A program made the position numbers and the translations under genes. 64,000 bases of DNA from Polaromonas glacialis (GTDB lineage: Bacteria > Pseudomonadota > Gammaproteobacteria > Burkholderiales > Burkholderiaceae_C): the NCBI RefSeq assembly GCF_000709345.1, contig NZ_KL448323.1, positions 1,733,830 through 1,797,829 on the forward strand. Direction: 5' to 3'. Below are positions 19,495-29,333 of the stretch, one piece after another. The notes below the pieces were generated by a model. It saw only the letters and a program-made list of their open reading frames with translations, was not told the origin of the DNA and did no database searches. Numbering within the stretch: the stretch's first letter is position 1; each line of letters opens with the position of its first letter.

Positions 19495-20457
19495 ATGCAT
19501 GACACGCTTCCCCTGCTGAAAAAAATCCGCTTTCCGGCGATTGACCGCGCGCGCCTGGATACCCTGCAAGTCAACCTGGGCTACAAGTGCAACCAGAGCT
19601 GCCTGCACTGCCACGTCAACGCCGGGCCCCACCGCACCGAGATGATGGACGCGGCCACCCTGGCCCTGATTCCGCAGGTGCTGGCGGCGCGCAGCCTGTC
19701 TACGCTGGACCTGACCGGCGGCGCGCCCGAGCTGCACCAAGGCTTTCGCGACCTGGTGCGATCTGCCAGGGCGCAAGGCGTGCGCGTGATTGACCGCTGC
19801 AACCTGACGGTCCTGTTTGAACCCGGCCAGGACGGACTGGCGGCATTCCTGGCCGAGCAGCGGGTCGAGGTGGTCGCGTCCATGCCCTGCTACTCGGCCG
19901 CCAATGTGGACAAGCAGCGCGGCGACGGTGTGTTTGACCTGAGCATTGCCGCGCTCAAGCAGCTCAACGCGCTGGGCTACGGGCTGCCAGGCTCCGGCCT
20001 GGTGCTCAACCTGGTCTACAACCCGCAGGGCGCGTCGCTGCCGCCTGACCAACAAGCGCTGCAGGCCGACTACAAGCGCGAGCTGCTGGCGCACTTCGGC
20101 ATCGTCTTCAACGAATTGTTCGCGCTGACCAACATGCCGATCCAGCGCTTTGGCTCCACGCTGGTGTCCAAGGGCTCGTTTGACGCCTACATGGACCTGC
20201 TCAGGAACAGCTACCAACCGCAAAACCTGGCCGGGGTCATGTGCCGCAGCACCGTCAGCGTGGACTGGCAGGGCTGGCTGTCGGACTGCGACTTCAACCA
20301 GCAGCTTGGCTTGCCGCTGGGCACGTCAGGGCTCAAGCGCCATCTGCGCGACCTGATCAAAACCCGCCTGGACGACCAGGCCATCCGCGTGGCAGGCCAC
20401 TGCTACGGCTGCACCGCCGGCCAGGGCAGCAGCTGCGGCGGCGCGCTGGACCACTGA
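19495..20457 (+). CDS. arsS: ArsS-like radical SAM/Cys-rich protein (arsenosugar biosynthesis type)
   Basis: The 320-residue radical SAM enzyme has the 4Fe-4S motif CNQSCLHC (Cys32, Cys36, Cys39) and LDLTGGAPE near residue 77. Its Cys-rich C-terminal domain includes MCRSTVSVDW, the segment around SDCDFNQQLG, and HCYGCTAGQGSSCGG. This is the TIGR04167-type family (from memory), members of which join a dimethylarsenic group to a 5'-deoxyadenosyl moiety in arsenosugar synthesis. Many relatives carry selenocysteine in the Cys-rich part; here the codons are ordinary TGC/TGT, with no in-frame TGA. It is flanked by the phosphorylase and two associated glycosyltransferases. Confidence 0.87.
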   Translation: MHDTLPLLKKIRFPAIDRARLDTLQVNLGYKCNQSCLHCHVNAGPHRTEMMDAATLALIPQVLAARSLSTLDLTGGAPELHQGFRDLVRSARAQGVRVIDRCNLTVLFEPGQDGLAAFLAEQRVEVVASMPCYSAANVDKQRGDGVFDLSIAALKQLNALGYGLPGSGLVLNLVYNPQGASLPPDQQALQADYKRELLAHFGIVFNELFALTNMPIQRFGSTLVSKGSFDAYMDLLRNSYQPQNLAGVMCRSTVSVDWQGWLSDCDFNQQLGLPLGTSGLKRHLRDLIKTRLDDQAIRVAGHCYGCTAGQGSSCGGALDH

Positions 20458-20464
20458 ACGCACC

Positions 20465-21148
20465 ATGACGCCCGCCCGCCTGTCCGTGGTCATGCCGGCG
20501 CTGAACGAGGCGGCGGGCATGGCGACTGCGCTGCAGGCACTGGCGCCGCTGGCGGCGCGCGGCGCGCAAGTGCTGGTGGCCGATGGCGGCAGCCGGGATG
20601 ACACCGCAGCGCTGGCGCAGGCCGGCGGCGCGCAGGTGGTCCACGCCCCGCGCGGACGCGCGCTGCAGATGAATGCCGGCGCGCATCAAGCCAGCGGCGA
20701 CCTGCTGCTGTTCCTGCATGCCGACACGCGGTTGCCTCTGGATGCCGACCGGCTGATTGCCCAGGCACTCGCCGACGGCCCGCAGGTCTGGGGCCGTTTT
20801 GACGTTCACATTGAAGGCAGGTCATGGATGCTGCGCGTGATCGCCGCGTTCATGAACCGCCGCTCGCGCTGGACCGGCATCGCCACCGGCGACCAGGCGC
20901 TGTTCATGACCCGCGTGGCATTCGACGCCGTGGGCGGCTTCCCGGCCCAGCCGCTGATGGAAGACATCGAGATGTCCAAGCGCCTGCTCAAGCTGTCGCG
21001 CCCGGCCTGCCTGCGCGCGCGCGTCGTCACCTCGGGCCGGCGCTGGGAAACGCGCGGCGTGTGGCGCACGGTGTTGCTGATGTGGCGGCTGCGCCTGGCT
21101 TACTGGCGCGGCGCGGCGCCCGAACGGCTGGCCGCGCTATACCGGTGA
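20465..21148 (+). CDS. TIGR04283-type glycosyltransferase associated with ArsS-like rSAM genes
   Basis: The 227-residue family 2 glycosyltransferase begins SVVMPALNEAAGMATAL, then VADGGSRDD (residues 39-47), APRGRALQMNAGA, LLFLHADTRLP near residue 80 (DxD-like metal site) and GIATGDQALFMTR. The family was named for its linkage to rSAM/selenodomain genes and is now described as arsenosugar biosynthesis glycosyltransferase (from memory). It starts 7 bp after arsS. The acceptor and donor are not readable from sequence. Confidence 0.86.
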   Translation: MTPARLSVVMPALNEAAGMATALQALAPLAARGAQVLVADGGSRDDTAALAQAGGAQVVHAPRGRALQMNAGAHQASGDLLLFLHADTRLPLDADRLIAQALADGPQVWGRFDVHIEGRSWMLRVIAAFMNRRSRWTGIATGDQALFMTRVAFDAVGGFPAQPLMEDIEMSKRLLKLSRPACLRARVVTSGRRWETRGVWRTVLLMWRLRLAYWRGAAPERLAALYR

Positions 21149-21153
21149 CGGCC

Positions 21154-21777
21154 ATGGCACGGAGCCAGCCCCGGCTGGTGGTTTTCGCCAAGGCGCCGCA
21201 TCCCGGCGCCGCCAAGACACGGCTGATTCCGGCCCTGGGCGCCAGGGGCGCGGCCGCGCTGGCCAGGCGCATGCTGGATCACGCCTTGACGCAGGCGCTG
21301 CAAGCAGGCATCGGCCCGGTCGAACTGTGCATGAGCCCGCCGCCCGGCGACCCGGCCTGGGAAAAAATCGCCATTCCCGCTGCGGTGCTGCGCACCGGCC
21401 AGGGCGAAGGCGACCTGGGCGAACGCATGGCCCGCGCGGTGAGGCGCGTGACGGCCGATGACGGCCGGCCGGTGCTGCTCATGGGCAGCGACTGCCCGGC
21501 GCTGACGGCCGCCGTGATCCGCGAAGCCGCCCGCCAGTTGCCCACGCATGATGCGCTGCTGGTGCCGGTGGCCGACGGCGGCTATGTGCTGATCGGGCTG
21601 AAGTCGCCCTGCCCCACGCTGTTTGACCGAATGCCATGGAGCACCGCCACCGTCGCCGCCGAAACGCTGTCCCGCATGGCGGCGCTGGGTCTGAAGGTGT
21701 GGCGCGGACCGCTGCTGCACGACATCGACGAGCCGGCCGACCTGGCGCAACTGCCTGCGGGCTTTCTCGGGCCTTGA
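21154..21777 (+). CDS. TIGR04282-type glycosyltransferase (CofC-like) associated with ArsS-like rSAM genes
   Basis: The 207-residue protein has a nucleotidyl/glycosyl-transferase fold: LVVFAKAPHPGAAKTRL (residues 7-23), QGEGDLGERMARAV, LLMGSDCPAL near residue 110 and VPVADGGYVLIGL near residue 135. These are hallmarks of the CofC-like rSAM-associated transferase. A GTG at 21145 in the same frame overlaps the upstream stop (GTGA) and may be the real start, adding three residues. It is the last gene of the four-gene operon. Confidence 0.86.
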   Translation: MARSQPRLVVFAKAPHPGAAKTRLIPALGARGAAALARRMLDHALTQALQAGIGPVELCMSPPPGDPAWEKIAIPAAVLRTGQGEGDLGERMARAVRRVTADDGRPVLLMGSDCPALTAAVIREAARQLPTHDALLVPVADGGYVLIGLKSPCPTLFDRMPWSTATVAAETLSRMAALGLKVWRGPLLHDIDEPADLAQLPAGFLGP

Positions 21778-21955
21778 TTTCAGGCGAAAACAATGATTTG
21801 CGCTTGATGGCTATGCGTTTATAGCTACAGATTCAATAGCATCAATCCACGCGGTGGATGCAGGACGTTGACTACTACTGAATTAATAGCTGCTAACGCA
21901 CGCGCCCTATGCGCAAAAGGCTTATTTCACGTAAAAAAACTTAGCTATTTGCGCT
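21778..21955. repeat. Gene-free interval with short dispersed repeat words
   Basis: After the glycosyltransferase stop there are several TATAGCTA, AATAGC and GCGCAAAAGGC words, the same vocabulary as at 2760-2822 and 31545-31612. No gene and no clear terminator were seen. Confidence 0.4.
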
Positions 21956-22622
21956 TTCTATTTGACCGCTGCGGTTTCTGTTTCTGTTTCTGTTCTTGTT
22001 CTTTGGCTTTGGTGGCTTCTTCTGTGGTTTGAGGGGTGAGCGCCTTCCCGGCGGGGGGTAACTTTCTTTTCTGGCAAAAAAGAAAGCCCACCAAAGAAAG
22101 TTGCCTGAATACGGGGATGAGCTGGGCGCTCTTTCGGGCCATCGCTTCGCTGGGCCCTGGGCACCTGGATATGAGGGCTGGTGGCGTTGTCAAAGACTGG
22201 CTGGTGCTACCGCTCGTTCGCCAACAGCTTCACACTCTGCTTGATCTGGTCGATCTGCCTCATCTGCTTGGCTTGGCTTGCGCTGCACGCGTCGCTTTTT
22301 ATCATCCTCCCACTGGAGGCGCGCAGGGGGTTGGCCTCCAGTGGTTGTAGATCAACAACCGTCTCTTTTACCAATCGCCTTTAGTCTCCCTGGCTAGCTG
22401 CATGCCTTGACTAAGGAAAAAGGGCAAAAACCTGCCAGCAGTGTCTGAAGCACAAAAGAAACGATCAAGCAGAGCGTGAAGCTGTTGGCGAACGAGCGGT
22501 AGCACCAGCCAGTCTTTGACAACGCCACCAGCCCTCATATCCAGGTGCCCAGGGCCCAGCGCAGCGATGGCCCGTCGGAGCGCTCAGCTCCAACCCGCTC
22601 CCGACCCCCAGGCAACTTTCTT
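21956..22622. repeat. Long palindromic repeat A2: left outer arm, inner arms and loop
   Basis: The left outer arm (21956-22093) is the inverse of 23684-23950. The inner arms 22094-22246 and 22463-22622 are inverted copies of each other around a loop of about 215 bp. The left arm has an uninterrupted AAGAAAGT (22094-22101), the exact site at which the right arm carries IS1595 copy 3. It is homologous to the structure at 1016-1543 but clearly diverged. No protein gene is credible inside; overlapping short frames arise from the symmetry. Confidence 0.8.
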
Positions 22623-23675
22623 GGCTCTGTCACTGTTAGATGTGGAATTTTTTTTCCAGAGGCGTAGAGTTCATAGCGAACCGTGAAGGAGGTTAGCCAT
22701 GAACGCCGAGACTTTCAATGCGTTGATGAACCAACAGGTGCCCCGGCTCACGCTGCGCCAGCGTGAACTGCTCAAAAAGCGTCTGGATGAACTCGATGAG
22801 CAGCAAAAAGGGCTGGCCGTCATTGAGTCGTCCAGCGCGACTGAGCCGCGCTGCTGCCCACACTGCCAAGGCAGCGAGCTTTACCGGCATGGCCACGTCA
22901 GTGGGTTGCAGCGCTACCGCTGCCGGACATGCCACCGCACGTTCAATGCCCTGACGGGCACCGCGCTGGCGCGGCTGCGCAAGAAGGGCAAGTGGTTCGG
23001 TTTTAGTCAAGCCCTGGCCGCGTCCCTCACCCTTCGCCGGGCCGCTACTGCCCTGCAGGTTCACCGAAACACGGCGCTGCGCTGGCGCCATCGCTTTCTC
23101 AGCGGCCTCAAGGCAGACCGCGCGACAACGCTGCAAGGTATTACCGAGGCCGACGAGACCTATATCCTGGAGTCGCGCAAGGGCTGTCGCAAGCTGGACC
23201 GCCCGCCTCGCCGTCGCGGCAGCAAGGCGAGAAAAGCGGGCCTGTCCGGTGAACTGGTCTGCGTTTTGGTGGCTCGGGACCGTGCCGGACAGACGCTGGA
23301 CTGGGTGATGGGACGCGGGCAGATGACAAAAGCCGCACTGGCCGGCGCACTGCAGCCCGTGCTGGCCAAGGATGCGCTGCTGGTGAGCGATGGCAACCGG
23401 ACCTACTGCGGCTTTGCGCACGACGCGCACCTGGCGCACGAGGCGGTCAATCTGAACGCAGGCGTGCGCGTCAACGGCGCCATCCATGTCCAGAATGTCA
23501 ACGCCTATCACGGCCGTCTCAAACAGTGGCTGCACCGCTTTCACGGCGTTGCCACGGGCTATCTGGACAACTACCTGGGCTGGTTTCGCGCCCTGGACAG
23601 CCACCATGGCGACTCTGGGCAAGCTGTCTTGGCGATGGCCTTGGGAAAATTTCCACATTTAACAGTGACATAGCC
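22623..23675 (+). mobile_element. IS1595-family element, copy 3 (complete)
   Basis: This 1053 bp element has both terminal repeats (GGCTCTGTCACTGTTAGATG at the left; complement of GGCTATGTCACTGTTAAATG at the right). It is flanked by direct duplications ACTTTCTT at 22615-22622 and 23676-23683. It differs from copies 1 and 2 by one silent base in the transposase gene (GCG for GCC in an Ala codon near 23021). Confidence 0.95.
22699..23673 (+). CDS. IS1595-family (ISXO2-like) transposase, copy 3
   Basis: The 324-residue transposase has the same protein sequence as copies 1 and 2. The GGAGG site before the ATG and the zinc-ribbon, helix-turn-helix and ISXO2-like domains are intact, so all three copies could in principle encode active enzyme. 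Confidence 0.93.
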   Translation: MNAETFNALMNQQVPRLTLRQRELLKKRLDELDEQQKGLAVIESSSATEPRCCPHCQGSELYRHGHVSGLQRYRCRTCHRTFNALTGTALARLRKKGKWFGFSQALAASLTLRRAATALQVHRNTALRWRHRFLSGLKADRATTLQGITEADETYILESRKGCRKLDRPPRRRGSKARKAGLSGELVCVLVARDRAGQTLDWVMGRGQMTKAALAGALQPVLAKDALLVSDGNRTYCGFAHDAHLAHEAVNLNAGVRVNGAIHVQNVNAYHGRLKQWLHRFHGVATGYLDNYLGWFRALDSHHGDSGQAVLAMALGKFPHLTVT

Positions 23676-23950
23676 ACTTTCTTTGGTGGGCTTTCTTTTT
23701 TGCCAGAAAAGAAAGTTACCCCCCGCCGGGAAGGCGCTCACCCCTCAATCCACAGAAGAAGCCGCCAAACGCCAACGCCAACGCCAACGCCAACGCCAAC
23801 GCCAACGCCAACGCCAAAGAACAAGAACAAGAACAAGAACAAGAACAAGAACAAGAACAAGAACAAGAACAAGAACAAGAACAGAAACAGAAACAGAAAC
23901 AGAAACAGAAACAGAAACAGAAACCGCAGCGGTCAAATCGAAAGCGGTAG
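23676..23950. repeat. Right outer arm of palindrome A2 with three hexanucleotide arrays
   Basis: After the target duplication, the arm runs through GGTGGGCTTTCTTTTTTGCC and then into tandem hexamers: GCCAAC x7 (23771-23812), ACAAGA x10 (23821-23880) and ACAGAA x7 (23881-23922). It ends at CCGCAGCGGTCAAATCG. The paired left arm (21956-22093) has only two or three units of the matching complements, so these arrays have expanded or contracted independently. Confidence 0.85.
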
Positions 23951-23988
23951 TAGTTACAAAATCCCGGACTCCACGGGAACGCCGCGCT

Positions 23989-26900
23989 TCAAGCCACGCC
24001 GAAACCGCCGCCGCCCGGCGTGTGAATCTCGAACACGTCGCCCGGCTGCATCTCGGCCTGGCCAATGTGCGCCAGCGCTTCAATCGCGCCATCGGCCCGC
24101 ACCACGATGTTTTTACCGACCTCGCCCGGCTCGCCGCCGGCCATGCCGAAAGCGCCGTGCAGGCGGCCGTTGGACAGGATGCTCGCCGTCATCAGCTCCA
24201 GGAACTTCACCCGCCGCACGCCGCCATTGCCACCCATCCATTTGCCCGCGCCGCCCGAGCCAGCGCGAATCTCGTAGCTTTCCAGCCGCACCGGAAAGCG
24301 GAACTCCAGCACCTCGGGATCGGTCAGGCGCGAATTGGTCATGTGGGTCTGAACCACGCTGCATCCGTCAAAGCCCTCGCCCGCGCCGCTGCCGCCCGAG
24401 ATGGTTTCGTAATACTGGTAGCGCTCGTTGCCGAATGTGAAATTGTTCATCGTGCACTGGCTGGCCGCCATCACGCCGAGCGCGCCGTACAGCGCGTTGG
24501 TGATGCAGCTGGACGTTTCCACATTGCCCGCGACCACCGAGGCCGGCGGATTCGGGTTCAGCATCGAGCCGGCCGGAATGATGACCTTGAGCGGCTTGAG
24601 GCAACCGGCATTGAGCGGAATGTCGTCATCGACCAGCGTGCGGAACACATACAGCACGGCCGCCATGCACACCGCCGTCGGCGCGTTGAAGTTGTTGGTC
24701 TGCTGTTCTGAGGTGCCGGTGAAGTCGATCTCGGCGCTGCGGTTTTGCGTATCGACCCGGATAGCCAACTGGATCTGCGCGCCGTTGTCGAGCAGCAGCG
24801 TGAACTGCCCATCTTTCAGCCGCGTGATGACGCGGCGTACCGACTCCTCGGCGTTGTCCTGCACATGGTTCATGTAGGCTAGCACCACCTCCAGGCTGAA
24901 CTGCTCGACCATCTTGCGCAGTTCCTGCACGCCTTTTTCATTGGCGGCAATCTGCGCCTTCAGGTCGGCCATGTTCTGGGCCGGGTTGCGGCTCGGGTAT
25001 TCGCCGCTTTGCAGCAGCGCCACCATTTCTGCTTCGCGCAGCACGCCACGGTCGACCAGCTTGACGTTGTTGATCTGCACGCCTTCTTCCTCGATGCGCG
25101 TGGAAAACGGCGGCATCGAGCCCGGCGTGATGCCGCCGATGTCGGCATGGTGGCCGCGCGAGCCGACGTAAAACGTGGGCGTGTCGTGGTGCGGCGAAGC
25201 GCCCAGGTAGACCGGCGTGATCACGGTGATGTCAGGCAGGTGCGTGCCGCCGTGGTAGGGGTCGTTCAGCACATACACATCGCCCGGCTGCATCTTGCCG
25301 GCGTTCTCGCGGATCACGGTCTTGATGCTTTCGCCCATCGAGCCCAGGTGCACCGGCATGTGCGGTGCGTTGGCAATCAGGTTGCCTTCGGTGTCGAACA
25401 GCGCGCAGCTGAAGTCCAGCCGCTCCTTGATGTTGACCGAGTAGGCGGTGTTCTGCAGCTGCAGCCCCATCTGCTCGGCAATGTTCATGAACAGGTTGTT
25501 GAACACTTCCAGCAGCACCGGGTCCACCGTCGTGCCCGCTGCAAACCTGATGGCGCGCGGCACCCGCCGGTCCAGCATCAGGTGGTCGAACGCCGTGAGG
25601 CTCGCTTCCCAGCCGGGCTCGACCACGGTGGTCGCGTTCTTCTCGGCGATGATGGCCGGGCCGGGAATAATGTCGCCCGGCTGCAGGTCTTCGCGCACGA
25701 CCAGCGCGGCATCAATCCACTGGCCGCCAGAGTACATGCGCACGGTTTCGCGGCGCGGCACTTGGCGCGGTGCGTGCAGCGCGTGGCGCGGTTCGGCCGG
25801 CGCGTCGCCCGCCACCACGGCCTCGACCGACACGGCTTCCACGACCAGGCCCTTGCCCTGCATCAGGAAGGCGAAACGCTGGCGGTAGGCGGCTTCAAAA
25901 CCGGATTGAATCTGCTCAAACGTGCCAAACGGCACGATGAGCGCGGAGTCGCTTCCCTCGTAGCGCACATGCACGCGCCGCAGCGTGGTGATGGCGCCCG
26001 TGCTGACTTGCTGGCGCTGCAGTTCGGCTTGCGCGGTCGTGGCCAATGCATCGAGCGCATCGGCAATTTCGGGCAAGGCGGCGTCTGTCAGCTTGAGTTC
26101 AACGGCTTGCTCGCGAATCACGTTCTGGTCGGCCAGCCCCATGCCGTAGGCGCTCAGCACGCCGGCCAGCGGATGCACAAAGACCTTGCTCATGCCCAGC
26201 GCATCGGCCACCAGGCAGGCATGCTGGCCGCCGGCGCCGCCAAAGCACTGCAGCGTGTAGCGCGTCACGTCGTAGCCGCGCGCGACCGATATTTTCTTGA
26301 TGGCGTTGGCCATCTGCTGCACGGCGATGTCGATGAAACCCTCGGCCACTTCCTCGGCGCTGCGGCCGGTCTGCACGGCCAGTTCGCCGAACTTGGCTTG
26401 CACTGCTTCCAGGCTCAACGATTCATTGGCCTGCGGTCCAAACACCTTGGGAAAGTAGCGCGGCTGCACCTTGCCGACCATCACATTCGCGTCGGTCACA
26501 GCCAGCGGGCCGCCGCGCCGGTAGCTGGCCGGGCCGGGGTTGGCCCCGGCGCTCTCGGGGCCGACGCGAAAGCGCGCACCGTCAAACGCCAGCACCGAAC
26601 CGCCACCGGCCGCCACCGTATGGATGCTCATCATCGGCGCGCGCATGCGCACGCCGGCCACCTGGGTTTCGAACACGCGCTCGAACTCGCCCGCGTAATG
26701 CGACACGTCGGTCGAAGTGCCGCCCATGTCGAAACCAATCACCTTCTCGATACCCGCAATCGCCGCCGTGCGCGCCATGCCGACGATGCCGCCGGCGGGG
26801 CCGCTCAGGATCGCGTCCTTGCCCTGGAACACATGGGCGTCGGTCAGCCCGCCCGACGACTGCATGAAGAACAGTTTCACGCCCGGCATCTCTGCGGCCA

Positions 26901-27588
26901 CCTGCTCGACATAGCGGCGCAGGATGGGCGACAGGTAAGCATCGACCACGGTGGTGTCGCCCCGGCTGACGAACTTCATCATCGGGCTGGTTTCATGCGA
27001 GGTGCTGATCTGCGTGAAGCCCACTTCCTGCGCGATGCGTTTGGCGGCTTTTTCGTGGGCGGTGAAGCGGTAGCCGTGCATGAAGACAATCGCCACGCTG
27101 CGCAGCCCTTGCTGGCAGTGCGCCAGCAGCTCGCGCTTCAATAGCGCCTCGTCCAGCGGCTGCAGCACTTCGCCCTGCGCGCCGACGCGTTCGTCGGCTT
27201 CGACCACGGCGCTGTAGAGCAGTTCGGGCAGCACGATGTGGCGGTCAAACAGTCGCGGGCGGTTCTGGTAGGCGATGCGCAGCGCATCCCGAAAGCCGCG
27301 CGTGGTGACCAGCAGCGTCGGCTCGCCCTTGCGTTCGAGCAGCGCGTTGGTGGCCACGGTGGTGCCCATCTTCACGCACTCGACCACGTCGGCGCTGACC
27401 GGCTCGCCGGTCTTGAGGCCGAGCAGGTGGCGAATGCCGGCCACGGCCGCGTCGCGGTACTGCTCGGGGTTTTCGCTCAGCAGCTTGTGCGTGACCAGCG
27501 TTCCATCGGGCCGCCGGCCTACCACGTCAGTGAAGGTGCCGCCCCGGTCGATCCAGAACTGCCAGCGTCGCGTGCCATTTTTTTCCAT
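23989..27588 (-). CDS. 5-oxoprolinase / hydantoinase A-B fusion (ATP-dependent)
   Basis: The 1199-residue protein joins a hydantoinase A domain (residues about 8-690, with the ATP-grasp-like start [29 protein letters not shown] and [14 protein letters not shown]) to a hydantoinase B domain (about 700-1190, with [59 protein letters not shown] and an HTPGGGGFG end). The fused form is typical of 5-oxoprolinase, which opens pyroglutamate to glutamate using ATP. Hydantoin hydrolysis is the alternative. It lies next to a winged-helix regulator and opposite a TRAP transporter, which suggests uptake and use of a cyclic amide or related acid. Confidence 0.9.
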   Translation of the reverse strand: MEKNGTRRWQFWIDRGGTFTDVVGRRPDGTLVTHKLLSENPEQYRDAAVAGIRHLLGLKTGEPVSADVVECVKMGTTVATNALLERKGEPTLLVTTRGFRDALRIAYQNRPRLFDRHIVLPELLYSAVVEADERVGAQGEVLQPLDEALLKRELLAHCQQGLRSVAIVFMHGYRFTAHEKAAKRIAQEVGFTQISTSHETSPMMKFVSRGDTTVVDAYLSPILRRYVEQVAAEMPGVKLFFMQSSGGLTDAHVFQGKDAILSGPAGGIVGMARTAAIAGIEKVIGFDMGGTSTDVSHYAGEFERVFETQVAGVRMRAPMMSIHTVAAGGGSVLAFDGARFRVGPESAGANPGPASYRRGGPLAVTDANVMVGKVQPRYFPKVFGPQANESLSLEAVQAKFGELAVQTGRSAEEVAEGFIDIAVQQMANAIKKISVARGYDVTRYTLQCFGGAGGQHACLVADALGMSKVFVHPLAGVLSAYGMGLADQNVIREQAVELKLTDAALPEIADALDALATTAQAELQRQQVSTGAITTLRRVHVRYEGSDSALIVPFGTFEQIQSGFEAAYRQRFAFLMQGKGLVVEAVSVEAVVAGDAPAEPRHALHAPRQVPRRETVRMYSGGQWIDAALVVREDLQPGDIIPGPAIIAEKNATTVVEPGWEASLTAFDHLMLDRRVPRAIRFAAGTTVDPVLLEVFNNLFMNIAEQMGLQLQNTAYSVNIKERLDFSCALFDTEGNLIANAPHMPVHLGSMGESIKTVIRENAGKMQPGDVYVLNDPYHGGTHLPDITVITPVYLGASPHHDTPTFYVGSRGHHADIGGITPGSMPPFSTRIEEEGVQINNVKLVDRGVLREAEMVALLQSGEYPSRNPAQNMADLKAQIAANEKGVQELRKMVEQFSLEVVLAYMNHVQDNAEESVRRVITRLKDGQFTLLLDNGAQIQLAIRVDTQNRSAEIDFTGTSEQQTNNFNAPTAVCMAAVLYVFRTLVDDDIPLNAGCLKPLKVIIPAGSMLNPNPPASVVAGNVETSSCITNALYGALGVMAASQCTMNNFTFGNERYQYYETISGGSGAGEGFDGCSVVQTHMTNSRLTDPEVLEFRFPVRLESYEIRAGSGGAGKWMGGNGGVRRVKFLELMTASILSNGRLHGAFGMAGGEPGEVGKNIVVRADGAIEALAHIGQAEMQPGDVFEIHTPGGGGFGVA

Positions 27589-27612
27589 GATGTGCCCAGA
27601 AGGTAAAAGGGG

Positions 27613-28170
27613 TTAAAGGCTGGCCGCCGAGCGCGCCGCCTGGTCGTAGATGCCCGACAGCAGGCGCAGCAGGCGCGCCAGTTCGCCGATGTCGCGGTTC
27701 AGCCCATCGTCGGCATTGAGCGCATTGATCAGGCACGATTCGCGGATTTCGCGGTAGCGGTTCACATGGTCCATCCCCATGTCGGTGCAGGCGTAGGTCA
27801 CGTCCTTGCCGCTTTTGCTGGACACCACCACGCCCAGGTTCTGCAGTTTCTTGAGCGAGTAGTTGATCAGGTGCGTGTCCTCGACATTCATGATGAAACA
27901 GATGTCGGCCAGGCGCTTGTTGCGGGCGCGGTGCGTGACATGGTGCAGCACCAATACGTCGAGCGGCGTCAGGTCGGGCAGGCCGGCCGCACTCATGCAG
28001 TGCACGACCCAGCGGTGAAAGGCGTTGCCCGCCACGATCAGGCCGAACTCGAACTCGCTCATCTCCGCGCTGCGCGGCGACACCAAGTGCGCCGACGAGA
28101 CAATGGACGGTGTGGACGATGGGGGCGATGGGGGCGCGCCTCGGGGCGCCGGGGTGCCGGTTTTTTTCAT
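27613..28170 (-). CDS. Winged-helix (MarR-like) transcriptional regulator
   Basis: The 185-residue protein has a Pro/Ser-rich N-terminal segment and then a winged-helix DNA-binding region around residues 60-140, with LTPLDVLVLHHVTHRARNKRLADICFIMNVEDTHLINYSLKKLQNLGVV as in the MarR-like winged-helix group. The ATG at 28170 is chosen; an ATG at 28194 in frame would add eight residues. It is transcribed with the 5-oxoprolinase gene 24 bp downstream and divergently from the TRAP genes, so it probably controls one or both. Confidence 0.8.
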   Translation of the reverse strand: MKKTGTPAPRGAPPSPPSSTPSIVSSAHLVSPRSAEMSEFEFGLIVAGNAFHRWVVHCMSAAGLPDLTPLDVLVLHHVTHRARNKRLADICFIMNVEDTHLINYSLKKLQNLGVVVSSKSGKDVTYACTDMGMDHVNRYREIRESCLINALNADDGLNRDIGELARLLRLLSGIYDQAARSAASL

Positions 28171-28204
28171 CACGCGCACGCTCCAGGCTGGCATCTTTGT
28201 TGCA

Positions 28205-28260
28205 TGGATAAATTGTAGGCAGTTAAATCACAATTCATCAACGATTTGTTGACGTTTAGG
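28205..28260. promoter_or_regulatory. Divergent control region with two inverted repeats
   Basis: AATTGT (28211-28216) and ACAATT (28230-28235) form a spaced inverted repeat, and TCAAC-GATTT-GTTGA (28238-28252) forms a perfect 5 bp palindrome. Both lie between the regulator gene and the TRAP binding-protein gene, and are good candidate operators for the winged-helix protein. Confidence 0.4.
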
Positions 28261-28335
28261 GAAAACACCCGGTCAGCCCGCCAAAATGCGCTTTACATTT
28301 ATTCACCGACCCTGCGAATTAACCCTGGAGCTTTC

Positions 28336-29322
28336 ATGAATCGTCGTCTGTTTGCACTGAGCGCCACCGCCGCCGCCTTGACGCTGGCCCTGGCCGGCGC
28401 ACCGGCCTTTGCCCAAACCAAATGGGACCTGCCAGCCGCCTACCCGGCGACCAACTTTCACACCGAAAACCTGACGCAGTTTGCCGCCGACGTGGACAAG
28501 GCCAGCGCCGGCAAGCTGAAAATCACCGTGCATGCCAACGGTTCGCTGTTCAAGGCGCCGGAAATCAAGCGCGCCGTGCAGGGCGGACAGGCGCAGGCCG
28601 GCGAAATCCTGCTGGCCAATTTCCAGAACGAGTGGCCGCTTTTCGGCGCCGATGGCCTGCCCTTCCTGGCCGACAGCTACGACCAGTCGCAAAAACTCTA
28701 CAAGGCGCAAAAGCCTTTCCTGGAGAAAAAGCTGGCCGAGCAAGGCATAGCGCTGCTGTACGCGGTGCCGTGGCCCACGCAGGGCATCTTTGCCAAGAAG
28801 CCGCTCAATGCCGGCAGCGACCTGAAGGGCGTGAAATGGCGCGCCTACAGCCCGTCCACCGCGCGCATCGCCGAACTGGTGGGCGCCCAGCCGGTCACCG
28901 TGCAGGCCGCCGAGCTGTCGCAGGCCATGGCGACCGGCGTGATCGAGTCCTACATGTCCTCCGGCTCCACCGGCATGGACACCAAGACCTATGAAAGCCT
29001 GAAGTATTTCTACGACACCCAGGCCTGGCTGCCGAAAAACGCGGTCATCGTCAACAAGGCCGCATTCGATGCGCTCGATGCGCCGACGAAGCAGGCGGTG
29101 CTCAAGGCTGCGCTTGATGCCGAAGTGCGCGGCCTGACCGCGTCGAAAAAGACCAACGCCGACTCGCTGGACAAGCTCAAGGCCAATGGCATGAACGTCC
29201 TGCCGCCGTCGCCGCAGCTCAAGGCCGACATGAAGAAGGTCGGCGACGTGATGCTCAAGGAATGGCTGGAAAAAGCCGGCCCCGAGGGCAAGGCGCTGAT
29301 CGACGCCTTCAACAAGTCCTGA
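28336..29322 (+). CDS. TRAP transporter substrate-binding protein (DctP family)
   Basis: The 328-residue periplasmic protein starts with a clear signal peptide (residues 1-26, cleaved after APAFA). The mature part has the DctP pattern: YPATNFHTENLTQFAADVDKASAGKLKITVHANGSLFKAPEIKRAVQGGQ, and the ligand-pocket segment LKGVKWRAYSPSTARIAELVGAQPVTVQAAELSQAMATGVIE. It captures an organic acid for the two permease subunits that follow. The ATG at 28336 is preceded by CTGGAG. The ligand is unknown; context suggests oxoproline or a related compound. Confidence 0.92.
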   Translation: MNRRLFALSATAAALTLALAGAPAFAQTKWDLPAAYPATNFHTENLTQFAADVDKASAGKLKITVHANGSLFKAPEIKRAVQGGQAQAGEILLANFQNEWPLFGADGLPFLADSYDQSQKLYKAQKPFLEKKLAEQGIALLYAVPWPTQGIFAKKPLNAGSDLKGVKWRAYSPSTARIAELVGAQPVTVQAAELSQAMATGVIESYMSSGSTGMDTKTYESLKYFYDTQAWLPKNAVIVNKAAFDALDAPTKQAVLKAALDAEVRGLTASKKTNADSLDKLKANGMNVLPPSPQLKADMKKVGDVMLKEWLEKAGPEGKALIDAFNKS

Positions 29323-29333
29323 AGCAGGCTTGA

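Noticed and set aside
20380..20457. Selenocysteine (UGA) in the Cys-rich end of the ArsS-like protein
   Set aside because: All relevant codons are Cys codons, and the only TGA is the final stop after CGGALDH. No SECIS-like hairpin is needed.
23762..23925. A CRISPR array
   Set aside because: The repeats are contiguous hexamers without spacers, so these are microsatellites, not CRISPR. No cas genes occur in the window.
25009..27144. A 711-codon open frame antisense to the 5-oxoprolinase gene
   Set aside because: It mirrors the codon pattern of the real gene in GC-rich DNA, is rich in His, Arg and Gln, and has no recognisable motif. The opposite strand encodes a full, conserved protein.
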